Shown piece by piece: positions 26,824 through 35,741 of a DNA stretch of 64,000 bases. How positions within the stretch are numbered: the first letter of the stretch is position 1; every line of letters starts with the position of its first letter. The notes under the pieces were generated by a model. That model was given only the letters and a program-made list of their open reading frames with translations, was not told the DNA's origin and did no database searches. A program made the translations under genes and the position numbers. The DNA is from Pseudofrankia sp. DC12. Its GTDB lineage: Bacteria; Actinomycetota; Actinomycetes; Frankiales; Frankiaceae. The stretch covers positions 6,200,430-6,264,429 of the forward strand of contig NZ_KQ031391.1 of assembly GCF_000966285.1 (NCBI RefSeq). Reading direction: 5' to 3'.

Positions 26824-28403
26824 GGCCGGGCCCCGCCGGGGGGACCGAGCGGGACGATCTCACCCGGGGCGAAGTAGCGGTAGCGGCCGACGGCGGCAGC
26901 GAGGCCGGCCGCCGGGTCGTCGTCGAGGGTGACGGCGACGTGCGTCGCGCCGTCCAGGTCGCGCAGCACGGCGGCGACCGTGGCGCACCGGCCGGCCAGG
27001 AACATGTCCTGCGCGTCGGCCGACGTGGCGGCCGGGGCCAGGCGCACCTTGCTGCCCGCCGAGACCGCGGCCCCGTCGATCAGGACCGGTTCGTCGACGG
27101 CGGCTGCGAGGTCGTCGGTCCGCGGATCCCAGGGCGGCAACCCGGTGGCCGGGCCGGCGTCGGCGGCCGGCTCCCGCGGCGGCTGTGTCTCCCGTGCCGC
27201 AGGCCCTGAAGCGTGGACGTCGCGGACCGCGCCGTGCAGGCGTTCGAGCAGCTCGGGCGTCAGGTGGTCGGCGCGGTCGAGCAGCTCGGCGGCGCGCGGG
27301 TCGGTCGACCGGGCCAGGGCCTTCTCCTCGTCGGTCAGGGCCTGCGTCCGCAGCGTCAGCATCTCGTCGATCTCGGTGGCGTCGTAGAACGGCCCGACGC
27401 TCTCCTGAGCGACCCGCGGGTTGTCCGGCAGGATGACCGGCGCGGCCAGCACCGTGTCGGCGCAGCCCGTGCCGCCGCCGACGAGGACGGGCCAGGACCG
27501 CTCGTTGCGGCAGTCCGCCGCATAGGTGGCGGCCCACTCGGGCGGCTCGGTCAGCGACAGGAACCGCCAGCCCGGCGCGGACAGGATCAGGTGCGCGGCG
27601 ATCAGCGACCGGCCCAGCGCGGCGTCCCGGGCCGCTACGCGGTCCTGCGGCCGCTGCCGAGCAGAGTCCGCCGGGGGCGACCAGGACGAGACGTTGCGCA
27701 GCTCGGCGGTCACCCGGGCGACCCGGTAGGGCCCGGGCAGCCACCGGGCGGACAGGCGTAGCTCGGCGTCGAGCCGGTGCCACGCGCGCACCACCCGTCC
27801 CGTCGGCTCCTGACCGGCCGCCGGCGACGTGAAGACCCGTGGGCCGGCGGGGTCGGTGCGGGCGTCGGCCGGTTCGACGCCGCGGCCGGCCGGTGCGGCC
27901 AGCGGGACGATCCAGTCCGCCGGCCGCGCGGGAGAGCCGGGCTCGGCGGGGGAGCGGCCGAGCAGGCCGGCGAGCGGAACGAGGGTGTCCTCCTCCCGCG
28001 GGGCCGCCTCCTGACCGGCGCGCAGGTCGCCGCGCGCGGTCGCGACCACGTCGGCGGGGGCGAACGTGGCGCCCTGGCGGGCCCACACCGTCCGCTCGAC
28101 GGCGTGCAGGAAGCGGGTCCGCACCTGCACCGTGCCCAGCTCGGTCGCCCAGTGCGGCGAGCCCGCCTCGGCGTGGCGGGCGAGCCCGGTTCCCGCGCTC
28201 GGCAGGTGCTCGACCAGGCACTCGGTGCGGCAGGAGGCGTGCTCGCCGCCGGCGGCCGCGACGGCCGGGGGCACGAGGACGCCGAACTGCCAGCGGACCT
28301 GGTTCTTCAGGGCACCCGAGCGATACGGGTACAGCAGGTAGCCCTCGTACAGCACCGCGTCCGCGACCTCGCGGGCGGCGTCGAAACCGGTGGGCGCGGT
28401 CAT
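26820..28403 (-). CDS. Conserved hydrogenase-operon protein of unknown function (527 aa)
   Basis: A long soluble protein embedded in the operon, with stop/start overlaps of four bases at both ends, so it is certainly co-translated with the hydrogenase genes. It begins TGFDAAREVADAVLYEGYLL, then YPYRSGALKNQVRWQFGVL, and later has RNERSWPVLVGGGTG and VILPDNPRVAQESVGPFYDA, TEIDEMLTLRTQAL. These segments look strongly constrained. No signal peptide, membrane helix or metal motif is evident. I recall similar proteins only in actinobacterial group 1h hydrogenase clusters. A role in assembly or electron transfer is possible but not shown. Confidence 0.85.
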   Translation of the reverse strand: MTAPTGFDAAREVADAVLYEGYLLYPYRSGALKNQVRWQFGVLVPPAVAAAGGEHASCRTECLVEHLPSAGTGLARHAEAGSPHWATELGTVQVRTRFLHAVERTVWARQGATFAPADVVATARGDLRAGQEAAPREEDTLVPLAGLLGRSPAEPGSPARPADWIVPLAAPAGRGVEPADARTDPAGPRVFTSPAAGQEPTGRVVRAWHRLDAELRLSARWLPGPYRVARVTAELRNVSSWSPPADSARQRPQDRVAARDAALGRSLIAAHLILSAPGWRFLSLTEPPEWAATYAADCRNERSWPVLVGGGTGCADTVLAAPVILPDNPRVAQESVGPFYDATEIDEMLTLRTQALTDEEKALARSTDPRAAELLDRADHLTPELLERLHGAVRDVHASGPAARETQPPREPAADAGPATGLPPWDPRTDDLAAAVDEPVLIDGAAVSAGSKVRLAPAATSADAQDMFLAGRCATVAAVLRDLDGATHVAVTLDDDPAAGLAAAVGRYRYFAPGEIVPLGPPGGARP

Positions 28404-29095
28404 GAGGTGACCTCCCGGCGGCTCTCGGACCGGACCGGGCCGGGCTCCGCCGCGGAGGCCGGGGCGGCGCCGGCGGCGGTGAGCAGCGCGTCGATCGCGT
28501 CGTCCCAGGTGGGGATCGCATGCGTGATCTTGTAGCGGGCGACCGCGTCGACGGTCTCGCGGCGCAGCCGGACCCAGGCCTCACCCGGGAAGTAGGCGTC
28601 CATCAGCCGCTGCCAGACAGCGACCGGCAGCCGGTAGGCCGCCTCCAGGTGCCAGGGCACCGGCTCGACCCGCATCCCGTCCAGCGTCGCGCCGAACACG
28701 GTGCCGCTGAACAGCAGCGACAGCGGGATCACCCCGGTCCGCAGCGCGTGGAAGTACTTGCCGGCCGCGACCTCCAGGTCGTAGCTGACCGGGATGCGCA
28801 GCCGGACCTCGGTGGAGCCGACGAAGGACCCGACGAGCGCCGACACGGTCGCGAACGGGAACGCCCGCATCGTGCGGCCCCAGCGGGCCGGGTCGCCGAA
28901 CAGGTAGCACAGCAGCTCCCGCTCGTCGTCGCGGTAGCCGCGGGTCGCCGGCTCGATCCGGATCTGGCAGCGCAACGCGATCGCCTGGACCGAGAACCCG
29001 GTCGTCTCGGCGACCCGCAGCCGCGCCGCGAGCGTGGGGCTCGCCGCGTAGGGCTCCGGCTGGATGTCCAGGCAGTCGAACGCGAACTCGGGCAC
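28400..29095 (-). CDS. DUF6084-like hydrogenase-operon protein
   Basis: A 231-residue protein starting with GTG: PEFAFDCLDIQPEPYAASPT, then VQAIALRCQIRIEP, LLCYLFGDPARWGRTMRAFP, VGSFVGSTEVRLRIPVSYDL and ALRTGVIPLSLLFSGTVFGA. The pattern is an all-beta N-terminal half with a helical end and matches what I know as DUF6084, which travels with actinobacterial [NiFe]-hydrogenases. Its biochemical role is unknown. It overlaps the 527-aa gene by ATGA and starts one base after the stop of the gene upstream. Confidence 0.82.
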   Translation of the reverse strand: MPEFAFDCLDIQPEPYAASPTLAARLRVAETTGFSVQAIALRCQIRIEPATRGYRDDERELLCYLFGDPARWGRTMRAFPFATVSALVGSFVGSTEVRLRIPVSYDLEVAAGKYFHALRTGVIPLSLLFSGTVFGATLDGMRVEPVPWHLEAAYRLPVAVWQRLMDAYFPGEAWVRLRRETVDAVARYKITHAIPTWDDAIDALLTAAGAAPASAAEPGPVRSESRREVTS

Positions 29096-29096
29096 G

Positions 29097-29912
29097 TCAG
29101 CTCACCTCCTGCGGCACCCGGCCGGCCCGGGCCGCGCCGTCAGCCCCGCCGGTCCGGCTGGCCGCGCCGGCGCGGCTCGCGGGGCGGGCCTCGGCCAGGA
29201 AGCCGGCGATCTCGGCCGCGGCCGCCGGCCCGCCGGCGAACCCGCTCCAGGCGCGTCGGACCCGCCCGACCAGGCCGTAGCAGGCGTCCACCGGCAGGAG
29301 GAACGCCTCGCACGTGTCCGCGGGCCCGTCCGCGGGTCGGTACAGCAGCACGGCCTCGACGTCGGCCTCGGGGGTGGGCAGCCGGGGCGCGCCGGCGAGC
29401 GCGGCCCGCCAGATCGCCCGGATTCGGTCCGGCGCCAGGGTCGACTCGGTCGCGCCGGCCGGGCTCGGGTAGAACAGCGCGAGGCGCCCGGCGTGGGAGT
29501 CGTCGACGAGGAACGCGAGCTCGACCGGGATCTCCAGCGCGGCCCAGCGCGGACCGCCCAGCGGGAACCGCGGGTCGTGGGCCCGGCGGTCCCCGACCGC
29601 GCGCAGCCGCCCGCCGCCCGCGCCGGCGCGCGTGAACAGCAGCCGGCAGGCCTGGCAGGCGCACCGGATCGACCGGTCGACGACGTCGACGACGTGCCCG
29701 TGCCCGCCCGGCGCGGCGGTTCGGCCCGGCTCGGGCCCGAGCGGCTCGCCGCAGAACTCGCACCGGGCGCCGGGCTGTCCAGCGCCGTCGGCCGGTCCGA
29801 GCAGCGCGCGCCGCAGCGACGGCAGCCAGCGGTCGGGCTGCCCGCGGTGGCCGGTCTGGCCGGTCTGGCCGGTCTGGCCGGTCTGGCCGGTCTGGCCGGT
29901 CTGGCCGGTCAC
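29097..29912 (-). CDS. DUF5947-like zinc-motif protein of the hydrogenase operon
   Basis: The 271-residue protein begins with six or seven TGQ tripeptides encoded by a 9-bp tandem repeat. It then has a probable zinc or metal site, CEFCGEPLGPEP, paired about 45 residues later with IRCACQACRLLF. The rest, including PRWAALEIPVELAFLVDDSH, LALFYPSPAGATES and EAFLLPVDACYGLVGRVRR, matches the DUF5947 type found beside actinobacterial hydrogenases. The function is unknown; the two CxxC pairs suggest a rubredoxin-like or zinc-ribbon unit. Overlaps the gene upstream by ATGA. Confidence 0.8.
   Translation of the reverse strand: MTGQTGQTGQTGQTGQTGQTGHRGQPDRWLPSLRRALLGPADGAGQPGARCEFCGEPLGPEPGRTAAPGGHGHVVDVVDRSIRCACQACRLLFTRAGAGGGRLRAVGDRRAHDPRFPLGGPRWAALEIPVELAFLVDDSHAGRLALFYPSPAGATESTLAPDRIRAIWRAALAGAPRLPTPEADVEAVLLYRPADGPADTCEAFLLPVDACYGLVGRVRRAWSGFAGGPAAAAEIAGFLAEARPASRAGAASRTGGADGAARAGRVPQEVS
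29851..29910. repeat. 9-bp tandem repeat at the start of the DUF5947-like gene
   Basis: CCGGTCTGG is repeated six times plus a partial copy. It encodes the N-terminal TGQ run and lies directly at the start codon. Copy-number change would keep the frame. Confidence 0.9.
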
Positions 29913-30331
29913 GGTCCGGCTCCCGAGGGCGCGACGGCGGCGACCCGAGGGCGGGCCGGCACCACCGTCAGCGGCAGCACCCGTCGCCCGTCCGGTTGCG
30001 GCGGCCCGGTCGAGGCGTGGCCCTGGGCCTCCGGTGTGATTCCGTCAGGGTGCAGGTCGTGCAGGGCGAGCAGGCCGCCGACGAGGTCGTCGTCGGCCAG
30101 GCGGCGCAGCGTCGCCGGGGGCACCAGTGCCGCCACCCGGTCGAGCCCGGCGCCGTAGAAGAGCATCAGCGTCCGGACCAGCTCGTGGGCGAGCGCGCGC
30201 AGCCGCGGGTCGGCACTGGCGTCCACGTCGGCCAGCAACGCGTCGAGCCTCGCGGCGGTCCGCGCGCCGGACTCGTCGCCTGGATCCTCGGCGCCGGCCC
30301 GCGCGGGACCGGCGGCCAGGTCGAACGCCAT
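29909..30331 (-). CDS. NifU-like small protein of the hydrogenase operon
   Basis: A 140-residue protein with ATG 30331 preceded by GAGGAGGTG. The core reads RLDALLADVDASADPRLRAL, AHELVRTLMLFYGAGLDRVA and DDLVGGLLALHDLHPDGIT, a compact helical unit similar to the proteins annotated as NifU family in actinobacterial group 1h operons. The Cys pair of a true NifU C-terminal domain is not seen, so iron-sulfur binding is doubtful. It sits between hhyL and the DUF5947-like gene, overlapping the latter by four bases. Confidence 0.7.
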   Translation of the reverse strand: MAFDLAAGPARAGAEDPGDESGARTAARLDALLADVDASADPRLRALAHELVRTLMLFYGAGLDRVAALVPPATLRRLADDDLVGGLLALHDLHPDGITPEAQGHASTGPPQPDGRRVLPLTVVPARPRVAAVAPSGAGP

Positions 30332-30360
30332 CGGCGACACCTCCTCGGGCCTGGCGCGGC

Positions 30361-32150
30361 TCACCCGGCCGGGGTGAACGCGTGCGGGGAGTGGGTGACC
30401 TCGACGGTGCGGCCGGCGCCGGTGTACATGTGGACGCCGCACGGCAGGCACGGGTCGAAGCTGCGGACCGCCCGCATGATGTCGATGCCCTTGAACCGCT
30501 CGGGCGGGTTCTCCTCGAAGATCGGCGTACCCATCACGGCGTCCTCGTAGGGCCCGGCGGTGCCGTAGACGTCGCGGACGCTGCCGTTCCACGGCGTCGG
30601 CGGGTACGGGTGGTAGTTCGCGATCTTCCCGTCGCGGATGACCATGTGGTGCGACAGCACGCCGCGGACGGCCTCGGTGAAGCCGCAGCTGGCCGCGTCG
30701 GTGGGAACCTCGAACGGCTCCCAGGTCTTCGTGTTGCCGGCGCGCACCTCGGCGAGCGCCCGCTTGGCGAACGTCAGGGCCGCGGCCGCGCGTAGGCCTG
30801 GAAGTAGGTCCTGGCCCGGTTGCGCTCCAGCGCGTTGCTCCAGCGCGGGATCGTCCACTCGAACGTCCGCTCCGGCCTCGTCGCCGTGCGCGGCAGGTTG
30901 ATCAGCACACTGTGGCCGGTCGCCTTGAGGTGGTCGAGGTCGACGAGGCCCGAGAGCGCCGTGCTCCACAGCCGGGCGATCGGGCCGCCCCCGGTGTCGA
31001 GCGGCAGGTGGTCCGTGCCGTCGAACCAGCGCGGCGACATCACCCAGGAGTAGCGCCTGTCGAAGTCCCTCTTCTCCGGCCGCGGAATGGTGTGCTGGTT
31101 CCACGGGTGCCGGCGGTCCACCGGGTTTCCCAGCGCGTCCTCGGTGACGAACATCGGCTGGTCTTCCCAGTCCTCGTAGAACGAGCTGCCGAGCAGGATG
31201 CGGATGCCGAGATTGATTTCGACCAGGTTGTTGGTGAGCAGCTTCCCGTCGACGATGACGCCTGGGGTGACGAACATGCGCCGGCCCCAGTCGGCCATGT
31301 TCTCGTAGCTGAAGTCGCAGTGCGCCGGGTCGTTGAACGAGCCCCAGCAGCCGAGCAGCACCCGGCGGCGGCCGACCTCCTCGTAGCCCGGCATCGCCTG
31401 GTAGACGAAGTCGAAGAGGTCGTCGTGCATCGGCACGACCCGCTTGAGGAACTCGATGTAGCGCATCAGCCGGGACAGGTAGTCGGTGAACAGCTGCACC
31501 GACGCGACCGTCCCGACCCCGCCGGGATACAGGGTCGACGGGTGGACGTGCCGGCCCTCCATCAGGCAGAACATCTCCCGGGTGGACCGGCTCTGCGCCA
31601 GCGCCTCCCGGTAGAACTCCCCGGAGATCGGGTTGAGGCCGCGCATGATGTCGCCGATCGTGCGGAAACCGTGCTCGTCCGCGTGCGGGCACTCGGTGGC
31701 GTTCGCGAGCGCCAGGACACCGGGGTTCGTCTCGGCGACCATCTTCTCGCAGTAGTCCACTCCGACCAGGTTCTCCTGGTAGATGTTGTGGTCGAACATG
31801 TACTCGGCGGCCTCGCCGAGGTTCACGATCCACTCGCCGAGCGCGGGCGGCCGCACCCCGTACGCCATGTTCTGGCAGTAGCAGGAGCAGGTGGCGTGGT
31901 TGTCGCCGCAGATGCCGCAGATCCGGGACGTGATGAAATGCGCGTCGCGCGGGTCCTTGCCCTTCATGAAGATGCTGTAGCCGCGGAAGATCGACGACGT
32001 GCTGTGGCATTCCGCCACCCGCTTGGCCGCCCAGTCGATCTTCGTGTAGATGCCGAGGCTGCCGACGATCCGGGTGATCGGGTCGAAGCTCATCTCGATG
32101 AGGTTGCTCTGTTCGGCGCCGGTCTGCGGGCGCATCGCTGTCGTGGTCAT
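30361..32150 (-). CDS. hhyL: Large (NiFe) subunit of group 1h-type hydrogenase, frameshifted
   Basis: The catalytic subunit for oxidising trace H2. The first frame (32150 to 30774) has the L1 nickel-ligand motif SRICGICGDNHATCS and long conserved stretches such as GGVGTVASVQLFTDYLSRLM. At 30780-30793 the GC repeat has two extra bases, so this frame ends YARPRP and stops. The next frame continues as AAAALTFAKRALAEVRAGN and contains the L2 motif RSFDPCLPCGVH, then a 19-residue tail for the protease to remove. As read, the first product lacks L2 and could not hold nickel. ATG overlaps the end of hhyS by ATGA. Confidence 0.95.
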
Positions 32151-33418
32151 CGCGCGCCCTCCCTGACGCGGCCGGCGGGCGTGCCGGCGGCTGTGCCGGC
32201 TGGGCCCGCGGCACCGGCCTCGTCGGCGGGGGAGCGGTAGCCGGTCAGCAGCTCGTCACCGGGCCGGCGCCACTTCGGCTCGCGGTCCGCGGTATGCATG
32301 GTGATCTTGCGAAGGTTCAGGATGACCTTCCCGTAGACCGTGCTCAGCCCACTGGAGACCTTCGCGCCCGGCGGGGTGTCCATGAACGGCATGAACCTGT
32401 CCGGGAACCCGGGCATCGTGCAGGCGATGCAGATCCCGCCGACGTTCGGGCAGCCGCCCACCCCGTTCATCCAGCCGCGCTTGGGGACGTTGCACTTCAC
32501 CACCGGCCCCCAGCAGCCGAGCTTGACCAGGCACTCGGGCTCGCCGTACGCGGCGGCGAACCGGCCCTCCTCGTAGAACCCGGCCCGGTCGCAGCCGTCG
32601 TGGACGGTCGCGCCGAACAGCCAGCGCGGCCGCAGCTGGTCGTCCAGCGGGATCATGGGCGCCTGCCCGGAGGCCTGGTAGAGCAGGTAGACGATCGTCT
32701 CGGACAGGTTGTCCGGCTGGATCGGGCAGCCCGGCACGCACACGACCGGGATGCCCGCCGACGACTTCCAGTCCCAGCCGAGGTAGTCGGGCACACCCAT
32801 GGCGCCGGTCGGGTTGCCGGCCATCGCGTGGATGCCCCCGTAGGTCGCACAGGTCCCGACGGCGAGCACTGCCAGCGCCTTGGGCGCGAGCCGGTCGAGC
32901 CAGGAGTTGACCGTGATCGGCTGGCCGGTGGCCTGATCGGCGCCGAACCCGGTCCAGTAGCCGTCGCCGTTGATCTCCTCGTTCGGGATCGAGCCCTCGA
33001 CGACGAGCACGAACGGGTCCAGCTCGCCCCGGTCGGCCTTGCGGAACCACTCCAGGAACGCGTCCGCGCCCTGCTCGGGCCCGGAGTCGAAGTCGATCAG
33101 TGGCCAGTGCACGGCCACCTTCGGCAGGCCGGGCAGCGCGCCCAGCGCGATCTCCTCGATGCTCGGCTGGGTCGCCGCCGTCAGCGCCACCGAGTCGCCG
33201 TCGCAGCTGAGCCCCGCATTGATCCACAGCAGGTGGACCGGGTCCTGGTTCTCCCAGCTCGGGGCGCGCGCGGGCGCTACCTGCTCGGCTGGCCGCTCCC
33301 GCGCGGGCGCTCCCGCGCCGGTGCCCAGCTTGCCCAGTTGCTCGCCGTTGCCCGTCGGCGGCGCCGTCGCCGCTCCCGACGGCGGGCCGGTCGTCGGGTC
33401 CAAGGTCGGTGTCGACAC
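32147..33418 (-). CDS. hhyS: Small (Fe-S) subunit of group 1h-type hydrogenase
   Basis: Carries the electron-transfer iron-sulfur clusters. After a 55-residue Pro/Ala-rich N terminus without a Tat motif, it reads HLLWINAGLSCDGDSVALTA; the CDGD block replaces the usual CTGC and is characteristic of the oxygen-tolerant high-affinity type, where an Asp takes part near the proximal cluster. Further ligands appear in AVGTCATYGGIHAM, VCVPGCPIQPDN, TVHDGCDRAGFYEEG, CLVKLGCWGPVVKCN and GGCPNVGGICIACTMPGFPD. The absence of a Tat leader implies a cytoplasm-facing enzyme. GTG start at 33418; 423 residues. This subunit appears intact. Confidence 0.97.
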   Translation of the reverse strand: MSTPTLDPTTGPPSGAATAPPTGNGEQLGKLGTGAGAPARERPAEQVAPARAPSWENQDPVHLLWINAGLSCDGDSVALTAATQPSIEEIALGALPGLPKVAVHWPLIDFDSGPEQGADAFLEWFRKADRGELDPFVLVVEGSIPNEEINGDGYWTGFGADQATGQPITVNSWLDRLAPKALAVLAVGTCATYGGIHAMAGNPTGAMGVPDYLGWDWKSSAGIPVVCVPGCPIQPDNLSETIVYLLYQASGQAPMIPLDDQLRPRWLFGATVHDGCDRAGFYEEGRFAAAYGEPECLVKLGCWGPVVKCNVPKRGWMNGVGGCPNVGGICIACTMPGFPDRFMPFMDTPPGAKVSSGLSTVYGKVILNLRKITMHTADREPKWRRPGDELLTGYRSPADEAGAAGPAGTAAGTPAGRVREGAR

Positions 33419-33509
33419 GCCTGCTCACCCCCACCTGCCGCGTGCGGGTCGCCGGCTCCGCCTCGACGCGCCTCGGGCGGCGGCCGCGCCAGCCTGGTCG
33501 AGGTGTGAT

Positions 33510-33788
33510 CTAGGGCCAGGAGCCGGCCGGTGGCCCGGGGAGGACGGCGAGAGCCTCACCCGCGTGTACTAGAACCCAGTCCCCAGGCTGGGCCGCCACA
33601 AGCGCGATCCCGACGGCCAGCTCGCCAGTGCCTGTGGCACAGCCGGATTCCAGCCGGATCACGGCCCGGTCGGCGGCCATCCGGAGCACCTCGCCCACCA
33701 GCCCCTCGTCGGAGCAGGTCACACAGTGATCCGTGACTGGTCGGTTTCGATACGTCATGTGTAGTAACGGTAGGTAGCTGCGGGCCAT
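33510..33788 (-). CDS. HypC/HupF-type hydrogenase accessory protein
   Basis: A 92-residue HypC-like protein with DHCVTCSDEGLVGEVLRMAA, then AVIRLESGCATGTGELAVGI and AQPGDWVLVHAGEALAVLPG. The PGDWVLVHAGEA block is the HypC fold, but the active Cys lies about 17-20 residues in rather than at position 2, so this is a divergent paralogue of the kind seen beside group 1h hydrogenases. ATG 33788 is preferred because GGTGGCGAG precedes it; ATG 33758 is possible. It appears to be the first gene of the operon, about 90 bases before hhyS. Confidence 0.85.
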   Translation of the reverse strand: MARSYLPLLHMTYRNRPVTDHCVTCSDEGLVGEVLRMAADRAVIRLESGCATGTGELAVGIALVAAQPGDWVLVHAGEALAVLPGPPAGSWP

Positions 33789-34044
33789 CTCGCCACCGCT
33801 GCCTTGAGCGTCTTCATCCACCCCGCCAGGGCGCGCCGGTGGCAGGTCCGTCAACCAGCGGCATCGCGGTGCCGGCGGGTGCCCGATCGGCTCATAGGAT
33901 GATCGAGGAAGTGGGGAGCAGTCGATCGGCGACGGACCTGGAGGCGTGGTGGAGGGGCGGAGGAGCGCAAGGTCAAGTCCTGCGCCCCGGTGCCGGCCGG
34001 TGGCCGCTGCCGCTCGGAGGCGTACCTGACAGGTCGGAGCGCGC

Positions 34045-35660
34045 ATGCTGGCCAGGATCGAAATAGACGGCTTCAAAACGTTCCAGGACTTCTCGCTCGA
34101 TCTGACGCCGTTTCTCGTGACCGTTGGGCAGAACGCCTCGGGGAAGTCGAATCTTTTTGATGCTGTCCGACTTCTGGGAAAGCTCGCTGAGGGTGACCTG
34201 AGGACTGCATTCGCGAGTGTACGAGGCGATCCCATAGACCTTTTCAGGCGGAATGCCGACGGCAGTATCTCGCGCCGAATCGCACTCGCTGTCGAGGTGC
34301 TCGTCGATCCCGAGGTGATCGATCCCTGGGGTGCGAGCGCGAACCTAACGCACACGCGTTTCCGATATACCGTCGTCATCGAGCGCAGAAACGATGATGA
34401 CGGCAGTGAACGTCTGTATGTCGCAGGCGAGCGGGCCGAGCCGATTGGAAAGAGCAGTGACGGCGCGGGCAGTCACATCGGGAGCTGGCTCACTCCGACC
34501 TTCCGCGACGGTCACCTTCGTTACGGCCGCCGCAACGCGTTGCTGGACAGCAAGGTCGGCGCCGCCGGAAGACAGGTGTTCCAGGTACACAACGACGGCG
34601 CAGGGCTGCGGCAAGATAACAGTCCGGATTGATCAAACTACGCTTCCAGTCTGGTCGGGCCTGGAGAAGTACTTTGAGTTGATCCGGAAACCCGGTAACC
34701 ACAGGCGGTTCACGTCGCTGCCGGCCTATCCGTGCCGACCGAATCCGACTACCTTGGGTTGCCATACGCTACCGAGAGCGATCTCGCCGCAGCCCTGACG
34801 ACGGCGTCCAGGGTCGCCCGAGACCGGCGGCGGCTGCGGAGCAGACGGTGCTGTCCACGATTGTCACCGCGGAGTTCAAGCACCTCTACGCCATTCGGCA
34901 GGAGATGCGGTCATGGCGATTTCTCCAGCTCGACCCGCTCGAGCTCCGCATTCCCAGCTCCGCGCTCGAGTCGGAGCAACTCGCTCCGAACGGAGCAAAC
35001 CTAGCATACGTTCTGCACCGCATCGACCGGGAGACGTCTCTGTCGGATGGGTCTGGCAGCACTCTCGCCGATATCACCGCCGATCTCGCGCACCTCATCC
35101 CGGGAGTGCGAGGGTTCGACGTTCGCCAGAACCCCAGCAGACAGTGGGAGATCTGGTTTGACTCAAGGGCCGACTCGGCGTACCCGGCAGCGGTCGCCTC
35201 GGATGGCACGCTGCGGGTCATGGCGCTCCTTGCCGCCCTTTACGATCCGCGCTTTCGCGGAGTGATCTGCTTCGAGGAGCCTGAGAACGGGGTACACCCT
35301 GCGCGCCTACGAGACCTGATCAGACACCTGCGTGGCCTCATCACCGAGCAGCTCTCCGTAACGGCGTCTCGCGCGCCACTCATCCAGCTTGTAGTCGCCT
35401 CGCACTCCCCTGTGGTCATGTCCGCGGCCGAGGACGCCAGATAGTCCAGACATACTGAAGAGAATACAAGTAGCTGGACCGATGCGGCCCTCCGACCTCT
35501 CGTACGCACCAGCGGGCCGCGTCGTCGTCGCCGGGAGGCTTCCGACTTTCTCGACGCACTCGCCAACATCATCGATCTCGAGAGGCTGAGGGCCGTTCCC
35601 GCCTACGCCACCTGGGAAACACGCATGGTAGGCGCTGTCCAATCGCGCGGCTACCGATAG
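34045..35660 (+). pseudogene. Decayed AAA (RecF/SMC-like) ATPase gene
   Basis: Begins at ATG 34045: MLARIEIDGFKTFQDFSLDL, followed by the Walker A VGQNASGKSNLFDAV. Later come the ABC-type signature region SDGTLRVMALLAALYDP, Walker B GVICFEEPENGVHPARL and the switch His LVVASHSPVVMSA, so it was an AAA_21/OLD-like ATPase. The reading frame changes at least three times (about 34620, 34735 and 34840) and again after a stop near 35444, with coding-like sequence continuing as FLDALANIIDLERLRA to 35660. Base composition is clearly less GC-rich than the neighbours, suggesting acquired DNA. Such ATPases are often parts of defence systems, but no partner gene is present. Confidence 0.78.
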
Positions 35661-35741
35661 ACCTCGCGTTCCTACCGGCTCGGTCCATAGCGCCAAGATC
35701 GGCGGCCGAGCGCCTGTCATCCGGTGCCGGCCCGGTCTCGG

